From assembly GCA_015680905.1 (NCBI GenBank), contig CM027380.1, forward strand, positions 56,003,001-56,067,000: DNA of 64,000 bases. Direction: 5' to 3'. The first letter of the stretch is position 1. Every line of letters starts with the position of its first letter. Origin of the DNA: Coptis chinensis. Lineage: Eukaryota; Streptophyta; Magnoliopsida; Ranunculales; Ranunculaceae. Below the pieces are notes generated by a model. It was given only the letters and a program-made list of their open reading frames with translations, was not told where the DNA came from and searched no databases. The translations under genes and the position numbers were made by a program. Shown here piece by piece: positions 1 through 11,564 of this stretch.

Positions 1-181
1 TTCCATTGCGTTAGACATTTTTCTTTGTTGCTCTAGTTGATAGTTTTTCTTGCAGCGTTTGTTACGACTAGAAATCTCTTGGAAGAAAACAGTTACTGAA
101 ATAGCGTTGAACATAAAGATCAGATCCTTCATATTAGTTGCTTTGCTTATAATTTACATATAGTATTTGACTGTGTGGCAG

Positions 182-732
182 GTGGAAGTTGCTCTATCTG
201 GTGTTGCAGTAATGGAAGAGGACACCAAACCTTAAGCTGGGGCCATGAAGGTTGTGCCTCCGTGGTTGATCAAGCAGGGTATGAATCTGACAAGTGAACA
301 ACGTGGAGATTTGAAGCAGGACTTGGAAATGGAAAACAGTTCAGCTACTGAAGGTTCATCTGAAGACAAAAAATCAAGAGTTGATGAGAAAGATGAGAAG
401 AGTATATAGGTTCGTGAAAGTGATTGACTTTGTGTTTTGTTTCATGCAATTTGAAGATTTACTAACTGGAAGTTATTTTATTCTTTTTATTTTATTCTTT
501 CTTTTTCTAATGGCTCATCTGGTGTAGGATGAGTATGTTAAAGCTTATTATGCTGCTTTACTCAAGAGGCAACAAGAACAGGAAGAAGCTGCCCGGAGGG
601 AACATCAAGAATTAGAAGAAGCGAATGATATTTCAAATGAAGAAATACCCTCTGATCGCCGAGTTGGCATGAAATCAAGGCGTGAAGAAAATGGCAGTGA
701 TGCTGTTGTATGGGAAGAAGCTCCAACTTCAG
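182..732 (+). pseudogene. TFIIE alpha subunit, C-terminal exons (pseudogene fragment)
   Basis: Two exon-like blocks, 182-409 and 528-732, each with an AG acceptor before it and a GT donor after it. Conceptual translation gives MKVVPPWLIKQGMNLTSEQR in the first and DEYVKAYYAALLKRQQEQEE, VGMKSRREE and VVWEEAPTSG in the second. These match the conserved C-terminal half of plant transcription initiation factor IIE alpha, a general factor that helps load and activate TFIIH at RNA polymerase II promoters. The first block has an in-frame TAA near 233 and a TAG as its last codon, where CAG would be expected, so it cannot encode the normal protein. The N-terminal winged-helix and zinc-ribbon exons would lie left of the window. 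A last exon is not convincingly present; a weak candidate lies at about 2614-2655. Family assignment is fairly secure; whether the copy is a transposon-captured piece or a decayed local gene cannot be told. Confidence 0.72.
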
Positions 733-1499
733 GTACAAAGATAGTTGCTGTTTTTTTGTTTCGTTTCTTTCTTCTTTTGGTTAGCCCAACTTTGGAATTG
801 TAAAACCTTTTCAAGGTAACTGGTAAAGTAAATACTGTTTAATCCTCATTCAGTTCGTGTTGTTTTGATGGGCTGTGAGCCTGTGAGTCATGAATAAGAA
901 GGAGCTTACGCTTTTAACTTAAGATTAGTGACAGTTAACTCATGTCTTTTGACCTTCTCTTTTGGTTTGCTTTATAGTTCTACTTCCAATACTGGATCTG
1001 CTTTGCTTACTTATTTTCTAACTTTGCTGCATTATTTGCTTGTGGTCCAAGCTAGTAATGTAGAAACCAAAAGAAACTGATCAAATACTCATTCTGCCTG
1101 ATAGTATTATCCTGAAAAAATATGCTTAGCTAATATTACCATGTGTTTGCTGAATGACTAACATTTTTAAGAAGCCTCCCAACATGCTTTGCTCCTGTGT
1201 CCTGTCACAGTATGTTAAACATACTATGTCACTATTATTCAACTTGAGAAATACCTATATCTAATTGCTTATGGCTTTTGAGAGCTTATTCGACAACATG
1301 CACTCATTTGTTTTTTAAATCCAAGTATAATGTTGGTCTTGTATTTGGACCTTTTGGGTTGTAGGTAACATTAGATTCCCTGATTCTGAATTTCGTGGTA
1401 CATCCTAATGGTTTTGCACACGGACAACCCAAGTCACATAAAGCATTGCTTGAAGATTGGCGTTGTTGGGTTTGGAGTGCTTACTTGGTAGTTTAGTTA
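733..1499. other. No gene seen; probable intron DNA of the TFIIE-alpha copy
   Basis: AT-rich with stops in all frames and no domain signature. It follows the GT donor at 733 and is most simply intron. Confidence 0.4.
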
Positions 1500-1507
1500 T
1501 TTCTTTT

Positions 1508-1671
1508 CTAGGTTACATGGACACGCCATATTTTGAAAAAAATCCGTGTCGGATACGTATCCACGTGTCCGTGTCGGACACATATTGCATGTAATTTACC
1601 TCGAATTTTGATATTTTGCCGTGTTCGACAATTCGTATCCGTGTCCGATACGGCGTGTCAATGTAACCTAG
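1508..1671. mobile_element. 164-bp MITE, nearly full-length inverted repeat, 8-bp TSD
   Basis: The ends are CTAGGTTACATGGACACGCC at the left and the inverted CTAGGTTACATTGACACGCC at the right (one mismatch in 20). The interior is made of inverted GTGTCCG/CGGACAC and GATACG/CGTATC words, so the whole element folds on itself. It is flanked by TTTCTTTT at 1500-1507 and 1672-1679, an 8-bp target site duplication. An 8-bp duplication is typical of hAT elements, though the terminal sequence is not the classic hAT CAGGG. There is no coding capacity. Confidence 0.85.
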
Positions 1672-1679
1672 TTTCTTTT

Positions 1680-3904
1680 AGGGTTCTATGTTCATGGATC
1701 TGAAAATATAGAATTGAGTGGTTTAGATTGGAAATATGTTAAAAGATTATTATATGGATGAGGTTATTGATGGTGGGTTATTGTTGGGTCATCAAACTTT
1801 GAGATTTATGACTTACAAGTGTGTTTATCGAAATTGTCAATCTGTTCATTTCACCATATTATGCTTAATAATTCTCACTAAAATGTTGTCGGAGCTATTT
1901 TGTTTCTCAAAACAAAATCTAATTTCTCGTTAGGGCCAAACATGATATGAATACAAGTAAAGGAGTGTAGTTGAACTAGCGATGGCCAAAGAGTTTGAGG
2001 ATGGAGTGTTTGTAGTTTCCAAAAAGCCTTCTTTACAAATCTTATCCACTTAAGGTACGCCCACATAAGTATTTTGTGATTAAAACGTATATTATAATGG
2101 CATTGTTTGTGTTAGATCGAGAATTCTATCTAATGGGAGGTTTGAAACTATTTGTGGATAAGTTTGGAGGTGGACAATTTGTATTAACTATTAAGACTAC
2201 TGCTAAGCAGTGACACATTTTTTATATATAGTTTTTATAGAAAGTTCACACTGGCCATGGGTTTTGAATTTTAGTTCCTAAGTATTTCTTTGTTACCATC
2301 TTCAACTATTTGTAGTTCTTCACTATTTAAGTCGCGATAAGATCACGCATTTCTAATGAAATCAAAACTGCATATTAGTATGGTTGAGTTTGTTGCTAGT
2401 GGAATAACTGGTTTGGTTTTTACTTCTCTTTTGGTGTTTGCATGAACTTGAATTTTACTTGTGTTTTAAAAATGTGCTAGGCTTATTATCCAAGAATTTA
2501 AAATTTTCATATATTTGCTACACTTTAACTTTAAAGTTGGCATTTGCATATATTTGTGCTTTTCCACATTTTTTTACTGCACTGATCTTTCTTTATTAAT
2601 TTGTGAATTCCAGGACTACCTTGAGTAAGATGATACAGAAGTTGAACTCACTTAGTGTAGATCTTTTACCTTCACATGTTAATTAGTTATATGCACGGGA
2701 GATGCGTTTGTATATGATTTAATTTAATAAGAAATAAAATTTATCCATTTGAATCATGTTTTATAAATGAATTTTTGTATATTATGTTCTTTATATTATT
2801 TATATTGTGTACATCTAATAGTAGAACAGATTGTAGCTGCGTGTAGTACTACAGTCTTTCGGTGTAGTTTCTATATGTAATAAAACAATGTTATCTTCTT
2901 TTATGTAATATATGGAGGTTGACTTATTTGAGTACATGAAGGTACCACACTTGATAGATTGTATGGCAAGCTCTTATGGTTTTTTTGCTTTTGTTGGATT
3001 TATTGGAAAATGATTGGATTCGGTTGAGAATGCATTATGATAGGTTTCACACTTAAAAGCGTTAAAAATACAAAGGAGGCTGTGTCAAAATTAAATTTTG
3101 AATGGAATGATTTGTGTTGAGATGTAGTATTCGTTTTAATATGATTTGTATCGAGATACTTTCCAATTGGGGTTTATTCTGTTCAGTGAGAAGTCTTTTC
3201 TTTCCATTGATATATTCTTTTTTCCTCATAAAATTCTCGTTCAATTATAACCTAGCATGAAACTGAGTTAACAAGTGAATGAGCCGAGTCATCATCAATG
3301 AATTAGCATTATGTTATGTTCTTATAAGGTGTCTAATAGAAAGATTCACTAAGTAATCCCTTACCAATAGAAGTTTGGAAGGTAGATCTTGTCTTCTCAT
3401 TGCTTCTGAACGAAAGATGATTGAGGATCTCTTCAGCCTAATAATTATTTTGTAGTGGTGCGTAGTATATAGGTTTATCATTACACCCAGTGGTTTTTCT
3501 TTCAAATATGTGATTATATTAGTATTTATACATTAATTGATTTTATTATTACACATATTTTAACATATCAATTGCATCATATAATATAATTTGGTAAAAT
3601 TTCATCACATGGGAAATTATCATATGATCTAAAGAAAGAGAGTGATGGATTGTCAGTGTATTGTCATGTATGTATATGTAGAATTGTAGAGGGAGAATAA
3701 AAATGATGGATTGTCTTCGCACTCAAGGTTTTGTTGGTGATTATATAGATTGAAGAGATGGTCAACATGGTGATGTAACCAAATAGTGGTAATGGAGTTG
3801 TCATTGCAACGAGCAAATAAAATATGCAAATCAAATGTTTGATTTGGTTCAAAAGAAAATACTTAGGTATGAAAAACACGAGTCCATATATTTCCAAATT
3901 GGGT
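1680..3904. other. No gene seen
   Basis: AT-rich noncoding DNA with no recognisable domain in any frame. Short open frames here have no coding character. A CAG-preceded stretch at about 2614-2655 is the only weak hint of a terminal TFIIE-alpha exon. Confidence 0.5.
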
Positions 3905-4127
3905 TAAATGCATAGATAGGTAACAAACTATATACGAAATCAAGCATTGGTATATAAACTTTGTTTGAGCAATTTTGGGTAACGAAGTGTACCACGTTTT
4001 GCAACGTTTGGTTTTGTTTCACTTCCGTCCAATTTTTTTCATACGTGTCAAGTTTTTTCATACGTGTAAGATTGCCACTAGATCGCCACATAGGAAAATA
4101 AGTGACACATAATTAGAGAAAAAAAAG

Positions 4128-4183
<56 letters not shown>

Positions 4184-4325
4184 TAACACGTGTAAAAAAA
4201 TGGACGGAAGTGAAACAGAAGCCAACGTTGCAAAACGTGGTACACTTCGTTACCCAAATTTGCTAAAAAAAAGTTTATACACCAATGTTTGATTTTGTTT
4301 ATAGTTTGTTACTTGTATTTTTTTC
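3905..4325. mobile_element. Foldback element with arms of about 190 bp and an A-tract at the apex
   Basis: The left arm starts near GTAACAAACTATATACG (3920) and runs through GTGTACCACGTTTTGCAACG and CACTTCCGTCC. The right arm is its inverse: GGACGGAAGTG, CGTTGCAAAACGTGGTACAC, ending TATAGTTTGTTAC at 4312. The arms are nearly identical by eye. The apex is an almost pure A run from about 4121 to 4181. No clear target duplication is visible; similarity may continue a few bases beyond the arms. This looks like a non-autonomous Mutator-like or foldback MITE. Confidence 0.8.
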
Positions 4326-4429
4326 CTTCCAACGGTCAACTCAGGTTACATAACCACCCATCTATAGACTCGAACACTTTCCATATGTGGAACATGCGTT
4401 ACCATTGTTTATTTATAAGTATTAATAAA

Positions 4430-4620
4430 TACAATAAATTGGTCCCAATGCCCATTTTCGAGTGAAAATCACTTTCAAAATAAATGATTTTTTTCAATCA
4501 CTCTCAGGGACAAATTTTTGGTGAAAATAACCCGGAAAACTAATTTTCAAATGAAAATAACCCTTAAAGACAAATGGCCCGAATTTGAAATAAATATTTT
4601 CCAATTTTACCCGTTATGTC
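4430..4620. other. No gene seen, repeat-like AT-rich DNA
   Basis: Contains short internal repeats of the type GTGAAAATAACCC and TTTTCAAATGAAAATAACCC, with no coding signature. It may be one flank of the element that contains the following hairpin repeats. Confidence 0.35.
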
Positions 4621-4626
4621 ATTTTG

Positions 4627-5145
4627 CTATGAACAATGAGTGTTCATACCTTATGCTGATGTATAAGCAATGATTATTCATACCCAAATAGGTGAACGTA
4701 CATCATACAATATATTGATGTATGAACAATGATTGTTCATAGCTCATGTATAGGTATAAACAATGATTGTTCATACTCTAATAGGTGTTTTATTGATCAT
4801 ACATTATGTTGAGATATGAACATTGATTGTTCATACCCCAAATAGGTATGAATAATGATTGTTCATAGCTCATGCATGTAGATGTATGAACAATGATTGT
4901 TCATATCCCAAATAGCTCATACAATAACGTACCCTATGTATGAACAATGATTGTTCATAACTCATGTTGAGGTATAAATAGTGATATATTGTTCATACTC
5001 CAATAGGTGTTTTTACTAATCATACATTATGTTGAGGTTGTTTATACTCCAAATAGATATAAACAATTAACAATGATTGTTCATATGAACAATTAGTGTT
5101 CATAACTCATGTTAAGGTATGAATAGTGATTGTTTATACCCATAA
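4627..5145. repeat. Cluster of about eleven short palindromes, core TGAACAATGATTGTTCA
   Basis: The near-perfect palindrome TATGAACAATGATTGTTCATA and variants recur about every 30-60 bp, at roughly 4630, 4664, 4713, 4752, 4812, 4850, 4885, 4939, 4974, 5050-5105 and 5117. Spacers repeat words such as CCCAAATAG and GCTCATG. Copies differ by single substitutions and spacing is irregular, so this is not a simple tandem satellite. Each copy could form a short cruciform or, if transcribed, a stem-loop. Confidence 0.8.
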
Positions 5146-5159
5146 ATCGGGTCATTTCG

Positions 5160-6190
5160 GTAGGGCTGGGCCGTTTATTATTTTGTAACAGGGGTATACT
5201 TGACCTTTCATCTACCCGAGCCTTTTTAATTTCGCGTCAAGGGTATGCTTGACTTTTCATCTACATAGTCCTTGTGAGTGATTAAAAAAAAATGTGCCCT
5301 CTAGAGTTATTTTTTCCCCGATCTGTCCTAAGAGTCACTCCCTATAACAAATACATCTAATAGGAGATAGTGTGCTTATCATGAGTTTCAAGTATTGTAA
5401 TTGTTAAGCCAGTAAGTTTAGTAAAGTAGAATGAAATTAAGATTATAACAATTGACCAATTTATTTAAATGAGTATAATGCTGAATGCAATCGAGTGTTT
5501 AATTTGGACAAAACATATATAGTTGTGGCTTCGAAAGTGGTAAAAGTTGCCTACTCACCTAATAGGTAGGGATCAAAATTAAGCCAAGTAGTTATGGTTC
5601 TCCTATTTATAGGTGATTGTTGAGGCGTGACTATTGATTGTTGATAGCAACACCAGTTCTGTGTATGTAATGTGAGTTATTGTATTTGACTTGACATTTG
5701 AGCATCTCCAGAGAAATACTGCTTAGCTAATCTCCACGTTTTACATATTTTATACTAGGAGATTCATAATTCAAAGAAGACATCTACGCAAAAGTCGACG
5801 CCAAGGTTGTATTAATTAAACTCTGTGATGGGCACTACTAGGGATGGAAATGGGTCGGGTTCGGGTGGGTTAGATCATGGTATATCCTGGCTACAACCTT
5901 TGGGAGCTATGGGCAATATCTGTGTGTTTTCAGTTTAGGTTTTGGTTTTTCACCACGGTCATGTTTCTATCTCTATGAACCGTAGATATTGACAAGTGTT
6001 TTTATATCGGCTAGATCTCTTGAAAAGTAAAGGAGCGCGAAATGAAAAGTAAGACAACCAAATATTCTACCTAGAATTATGGTAACTATCTTTCTTGTTA
6101 ATTCAAAATCCAAAATCTAGAGTACTCTAGAAGCTTTAAATTCAAAATCCTTTTTTCATCGGAAAAAAAAAAAAAAAATGGTAACCATCT
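5160..6190. other. No gene seen
   Basis: Noncoding. It holds two similar blocks, GGGGTATACTTGACCTTTCA (about 5191) and AGGGTATGCTTGACTTTTCA (about 5239), probably part of an old repeat, and a GGGTCGGGTTCGGGTGGGTT block at about 5850. No domain signature in any frame. Confidence 0.4.
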
Positions 6191-6195
6191 CTCTC

Positions 6196-6293
6196 TTTCT
6201 CTCTCTCTGAACACCACCACACACACTCGAAGAGAAGAGCGGCTGTCTCAACTCACTCCCTCACTTCTTTAGCTCATCTCACTTCCTCACAGG
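6196..6293 (+). promoter_or_regulatory. Possible 5' untranslated leader exon with splice donor
   Basis: A CT-rich stretch (CTCTCTCTTTCTCTCTCTCT, then ACACACTCGAAGAGAAGAGC) ends in CTCACAG followed by GTACGTTTTTTT, a good plant donor at 6294. CT-rich leaders interrupted by a first intron are common in plant genes. No clear TATA box was identified. The next plausible acceptor on the same strand that precedes an ATG is at about 9976, before the open frame at 10001, which would imply a 3.7-kb intron. The link is inference only. Confidence 0.35.
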
Positions 6294-6536
6294 TACGTTT
6301 TTTTTCCATCTCTCGTTTGGTTTGGGTTATGGAAATAATTTCATTTATTATTGTTGTTCGTGTTAGACTTTTCTGATTACACAATGTTTGGTCTAAAGTA
6401 GTTTTCTTTTGAATCCGGTTTGTCTTGCACTTTCAAGACCTAACCAGTCCTCTTGGATTCATATTGGGTTCTGTTCTGACTCAACTATCTCGAGGAGAAC
6501 GTTCGGGAAGAAACAAACTGGTTAATTTTAACAACA

Positions 6537-6569
<33 letters not shown>

Positions 6570-9500
6570 GTGATGGTTTTGAAAGCACGAGGTAGATGAT
6601 GTCCAAAAATTTCATAAAATTGAAAACTTTTTGCAAAATTGATCAATTTGGGTTAAAATTTGTATTTTGAAATATCCAACCGAGTTTTCTAATTGATGGA
6701 CAGGATTGTTTTAGGATTTTAAACAATAATTTCAAATGAAAAGAACTTTAATTTTCTTTTTAGACGTGGAGAATCAAAGTGCATGTTGGTCTTTTGTGAT
6801 TTGGAGCTGCAAAGTAGTGTACGTTTTCTCTTTATGTTGCCATACTTTGCTTTCATGTATGTCAATACTATTTTTTGTATTGCTTTGTGGTTACTATTAC
6901 TGTTGTATCGGTGTATTCTTTGTTGTATGCTTTGGTTGAAGCTTTTATAAACTATGTTGCAAGAAATGTGCGTGATAGAACAAGGAAGCAGTAATCTGAT
7001 AGCTTTATATTGCTATAGAAATAGGCGCAACTGTTTTCAATGCTGGGAAGGGTGCAAATGCTTTCAGGTTGATATATGAATGCAGGGATGGATAATTCTA
7101 TATGTTTCTAGATGGCCATATGCATATTGCCGAGTTCTTGCATTGAATAATCCATGTCCTTTGTTATATCATGTCTTATGTATTGTTTGCCCGATTTGAT
7201 CATGAGTACGTCTGAAGTCCTGTCTTTTCTTGTTTTATAACAAGTGTTGCAATGACCTTACGTGATGGTTTTAGAATGAATATGTAATACCTTGAATTTT
7301 TACACAATGGTATTTCGGTAAATTTAACGTACCATTTTAAGTGATGCTAGTGGAGTCAGTGTTATTGTGAGCTTGGTTATTAAAATGATTTAATTTCGAG
7401 TATTGGTTAGTGAATGTGTGTCCTTGATATTATTTACTGGGCCGAAATACGTTTTACGTGCTTTCTAGTTAGATTGTGTTCCTGAGTTTTGTCGCGCATG
7501 TCGGAAATTTTAAGGATTGAGAGGGAGTCAATTGTTTCATTAAGCACATATATATATACTAGGGAAGTACTACCAAGTACCAATTCATCTAGTTTTACAA
7601 CAATTAATAGGATTTAATTTAACAATGTTAGTTGATTTCATGGGTGCAATTTACTATATATGAACTTGGGAGCACTATATACCAATATAATTAGTTAAAT
7701 CATATGCATATGTATTTAGAGTATTATTAGTTGTAGCTAAGGGTTGAGTGGTTGACCGTGACAAAGAATACCAAGAGTTGGTCATTAGTCTACATTGCAT
7801 GGTTGCTGAGCATGTAAACACCTCAGCTCCTACTTGAGTTTAATTAAGAGTTGGTGTGGTTCACCACTTTATTGCTGTTTTGGCTCATCTTAGTTGGGGG
7901 GGACACCTCCTTCGGGAAAGGCACAAGAGCTTGTCATCTAAATTAGCTAAAAGTGAGAAAAGGGACGCCTCTTCACCTGGCCTGAAATGAATTATCACCA
8001 TTATAAGCTTGGAAGGCTACAACCATGAACTCAACATCTCCTGCTAGTTACTAATAGAAAGAGGAGCTGGAATCAGGTAAGTAGCACTTTGGTAAGGGAG
8101 TTTAAAAGCCATATATTGTTAGAGGTAGGAAAAAGAAAAGAGATAAGGACAACCAAAAAATGGAACAACAAGAAATGAGATATGGAGGAAGCTAAGCTTG
8201 TATAGGAAGAGGAAAAAAAGAAAACTCTAATTCTCCTTATTTTAGTGTTGATAAAAGCTGGTTTCTCACTAGTTTAAGGGTTGGGTATATGGATCGTTCA
8301 AGGTGGTTAAAAAGATTGAGTTTGAACATTTAATTGATATGTTTGATGGTGTGGAGATTTCAATATGCAATTGAGGACAGAAAAGGGGGCAGACTATTGG
8401 ATATCATTGCTTTAGTTTTGGAGTGGCACTTCTTTTAATTGATCAATATACTTTCTAGCTTGGTGAATCAAAAGGAGATCAAGACCTTAAGCTAGCTTGG
8501 TGGGAAAAGGACGACACCAAGTCATGTGATTCCAATCTCCACAGTATATGCATACAAGATACAAGGTAAGTCAAAGTACCAGTGTGACAATGAATCCAAA
8601 TAAGTGCACTTCAGTGGTGGTGGGTGAAATTGTCAAAGTTCAGTCTTATGGTGGTAATATCCTAACAATCTCTTGTATGGTTTTTAACAAATTCACTAAG
8701 TTGGTAGTTCAAACACCAGATAAGTAGAAATTCTACTATGTTTAGTCATTCTTCCATATTGTAGACTAGAGGTTTAAGAATACTTGTGCCGCAGTCTGCC
8801 CAGGGAAGATGCGCTGGACTGACTTCGCACTAGATTTTGTCGTAGTTAGGTTCCATTGACCTAGGGAGAAAAGTTAGTTCTCTGTGTCTAGTTTCTAATG
8901 GTTCTAGTTTCACTGTATTTGGATAACTGAGCTGGGAGTTGTGTTTTGAAAGGTTGACTATTCCAATTCAATTTCGTGCACCTCTTACACATATTTATTG
9001 TAATCTAATCGCTACCATGGACTGGTTTGATCTTTTCTTGCTTTATTTACGTCTTTGGATGTTCAAGGGTCAAGTAAGTAGTTACTCAAATATATCCATA
9101 GTCATGGTTTTCTACTTGTATGATTGTTAGAAGGTTGAACACACGTGTTGTAGTCTGCTATAGGAAGCTGCACTGGTCTGATTTTGAGCTCACTTTTGAC
9201 ATAGTTTGAGTCAAATTTAGGCTTCAGTTACCTAGACAGAAAAGATAGAGCTATATGTCAATTTTCAAATGAACCAAGTTTCATTTGATTTGGACATCTA
9301 TGCAAGAAGTTATGAATTAGGAAAGACAGGCAGTTACAACTTTATTTTTATGCTCGTTTTACTTTCAATTATATTCTATCGTGTAGGTGGCACATATAGT
9401 TGTCAATATGCGTGTTTATATTATTGTCGTATCCTTTCTTTTGACGTAAGTTTTCTTGGAAAAAAAATGTTTAGGGATCCCAGTGAGAAAAATAATAAGA

Positions 9501-9976
9501 TAGAACCAAAAAGAGAGACTAATAATCAACACTTGTGGCCTTCCTAATTGGAACGAGCAACCTTACACATTATTTAATTTGAGTATATTGTGTAGACTTA
9601 GCTAGAACTTGTTAATTTGTCAATATTGTAATCCCCGAAATTAATACTAACTTGGACATATAGACTTAGAAAATAAGGGAATCGAAAGTTGGGAAATTTG
9701 TTTGAATTGTTGTGTTGTTGAATTGGAAATAAGGAAATTTGCTTAAATTGTAAAATTGTTGTATTGTTGTATTGTTGTGTTGAATTGGAAATAGGGATAT
9801 TTTCATCAAGTGTGTGTTTAGTTTGATACATGGTCATGAAATAAACGCTTAATTGGAACGATGTATTATGTCAAACATTGTTAGATCTAAATTTAAGCTC
9901 TATTGACATAGCATTTACTTATCAAATTGATTAAATTGTTATTGATGTAATCCTCTTGCTATTGTTTCTAATTTAG
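6294..9976. other. No gene seen; old repeat DNA including a possible LTR start
   Basis: No protein domain found. TGTAATACCTTGAATTTTTA at 7283 resembles the 5' end of plant Ty3-type LTRs, but no matching right end or target duplication was found. Two diverged direct copies lie at about 8795-8950 and 9150-9320 (GTCTGCCCAGGGAAGATGCG versus GTCTGCTATAGGAAGCTGCA, followed by related blocks), as in internally duplicated LTRs. A T run lies at about 6541-6568. A small TTGTATTGTTG repeat is at about 9745-9785. Confidence 0.4.
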
Positions 9977-10000
9977 GTTCCTGAGAACTTATATTAGATT

Positions 10001-11556
10001 ATGGTGTCGAAGCGAAAGAGGTCTTCTCAGTCCATTGGTAATAGGGCCTCGACTGTGAAAAGTTGTGAGGTTTCTCATCAAGATTTTGTATCTCCGTCAG
10101 CTTATGCAACATACTTGGACGAGATTTGTAATAATAGATCGTTGGCTTTGGAACGCGAGGTTTTGCTCGATGAGATCGGTGACAATATTATTACCAAATG
10201 GATCAAGAGGATGAACTGGCAAAACTTGATGAAAATAAAAGGAGTGGCATACCCCTATTTGGTCAAGTTATTTTACGCAAATATTCATGGAGTGGAAATG
10301 AAAAAACTCATTTTTAAACAAATGTCTGTGGGAAAGATATTGTAGTTACTCCTGCAAGCATCGCGTCAACCCTTTAGGTTTCTTGAGGAGACGTTCATCT
10401 TCTTTATCCATTGAAGGCCAATTTTCAACACCGTCACAAAGATTTTATTGCCAACTTTGTTGTAGTGGGGTCTTATGAAAACAGTTTGCTATCGACTAGG
10501 ATGAAGCCGCGGTTCCGTATTCTCCATCGGATATTATTCTCAACTACCCTACCAAAATGTGGTCATTTTAACCACATCAATGACTTTGGGCTTTATCTGA
10601 TCAATGCAATGCGGAAAGGGGATAAACTCGACTTGGGAACTATAATCTGGCATAACATTGTGGAGCATTCTGGTAAAACCAAAAAGAATATATGTATGCC
10701 TCATGGCATTCTTATCAGCAAAATCATCATAAGCGCTGGTGTTCCTCCCCATTGCATGTGTATTCAGCAGGATTCCCCCATTAGCCGACTTAGTGTTTCA
10801 AGGATGACAAGTAGGACTGTGTACAAACAAGATAGTGATAACCACTCCCCAATAGCCCTTGTTGCTGCCAAAACAAAAGACTTATACCGGCTAACGCTGA
10901 GTACAAAATCCCAACTGGACTTAGTGCTAGAATACTTGAGGAAGACATGGCCAAACTTTCCATCCTCCTTGGAACTCGGTACAAACAGTTCCTTTCACGA
11001 ACTAGATAGTGATAACGACTACCCAATAGTCTCTGTTGCTGCCAAAACAAAATACTTTTACTAGCTAGCGCTGAGTAACAGATCCCAACTGGACTTAGTG
11101 GTAGAATACTTGAGGAAGACATGCCCAAACTTTCCGTTATCCTCCTTGGAACTCAATACAATCAGTTCCTTTGGATCGCATTTAGACTGTATCCCATTTG
11201 ATTATGAGGGTCCTGAGGAAGAAGAGGGGAAGAAGAGGATCCCATTAGATATTAATCTGGAGGAAAATGCTAATGATAATGTGGAAGTTGAGACGGAAGT
11301 GGATGGTGACAGTGAGGAAGTTGAGGCGGAAGCAGATGGTGACAATGAGGAAGATGAGGAAGTTGAGACATAAGTGGATGGTGTGATGAGGAGGAAGTTG
11401 AGGAAAGGAAGGTGCGATGGAGGAAGTTGATGGTGGTGGTGGAGGAAGTTGAGGCGGAAGTAGATGGTGACAGTGAGGAAGATGAAGAAGTTGAGACGGT
11501 AGCGGATGGTGACAGTGAGGAAGTTAAGGTGGAAGCAGATGGTGACGAGGAGTAAT
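10001..11556 (+). pseudogene. Plant transposon protein (PF20167-like), broken, with acidic repeat tail
   Basis: An ATG at 10001 opens a 114-codon frame containing LEREVLLDEI, ITKWIKRMNWQNLMKIKGVA and LVKLFYANIHG, the style of the 'putative plant transposon protein' domain found in plant transposon and retrotransposon relics. The frame then slips near 10330: DIVVTPASIASTL continues in another frame, is cut by TAG and TGA near 10374-10386, and reopens at about 10411 with MKPRFRILHRILF and FGLYLINAMRKGDKLDLGTI. From about 10830 a block of some 165 bp encoding a KSQLDLVLEYLRKTWPNF-like segment is repeated directly at about 11000-11165. The end is acidic and repetitive (EVETEVDGDSEEVEAEADGD). At least one frameshift and several stops make it non-functional. 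The family call is by pattern; the native function of this domain is not established. Confidence 0.55.
11281..11555 (+). repeat. Acidic minisatellite, GAGGAAGTTGAGGCGGAAG-type units
   Basis: Imperfect repeats of GAAGTTGAGGCGGAAGCAGA and TGGTGACAGTGAGGA, unit about 33-45 bp, sit in the 3' part of the broken transposon gene. They encode E/D-rich repeats and stay purine-rich past the first stop (about 11371), showing that expansion or indels continued after the frame broke. Confidence 0.65.
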
Positions 11557-11564
11557 TTGAATGC

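Noticed and set aside
5832..5850. CACTACTAGGGATGG as left terminus of the CACTA element ending at 22723
   Set aside because: Only CACTAC matches the right terminus (CACTACAAAAAAAAAG), and no subterminal repeats follow.
7283..9320. Full-length Ty3 element starting at TGTAATACC
   Set aside because: No matching second LTR end, target duplication or coding region could be found; kept only as a possible LTR start.
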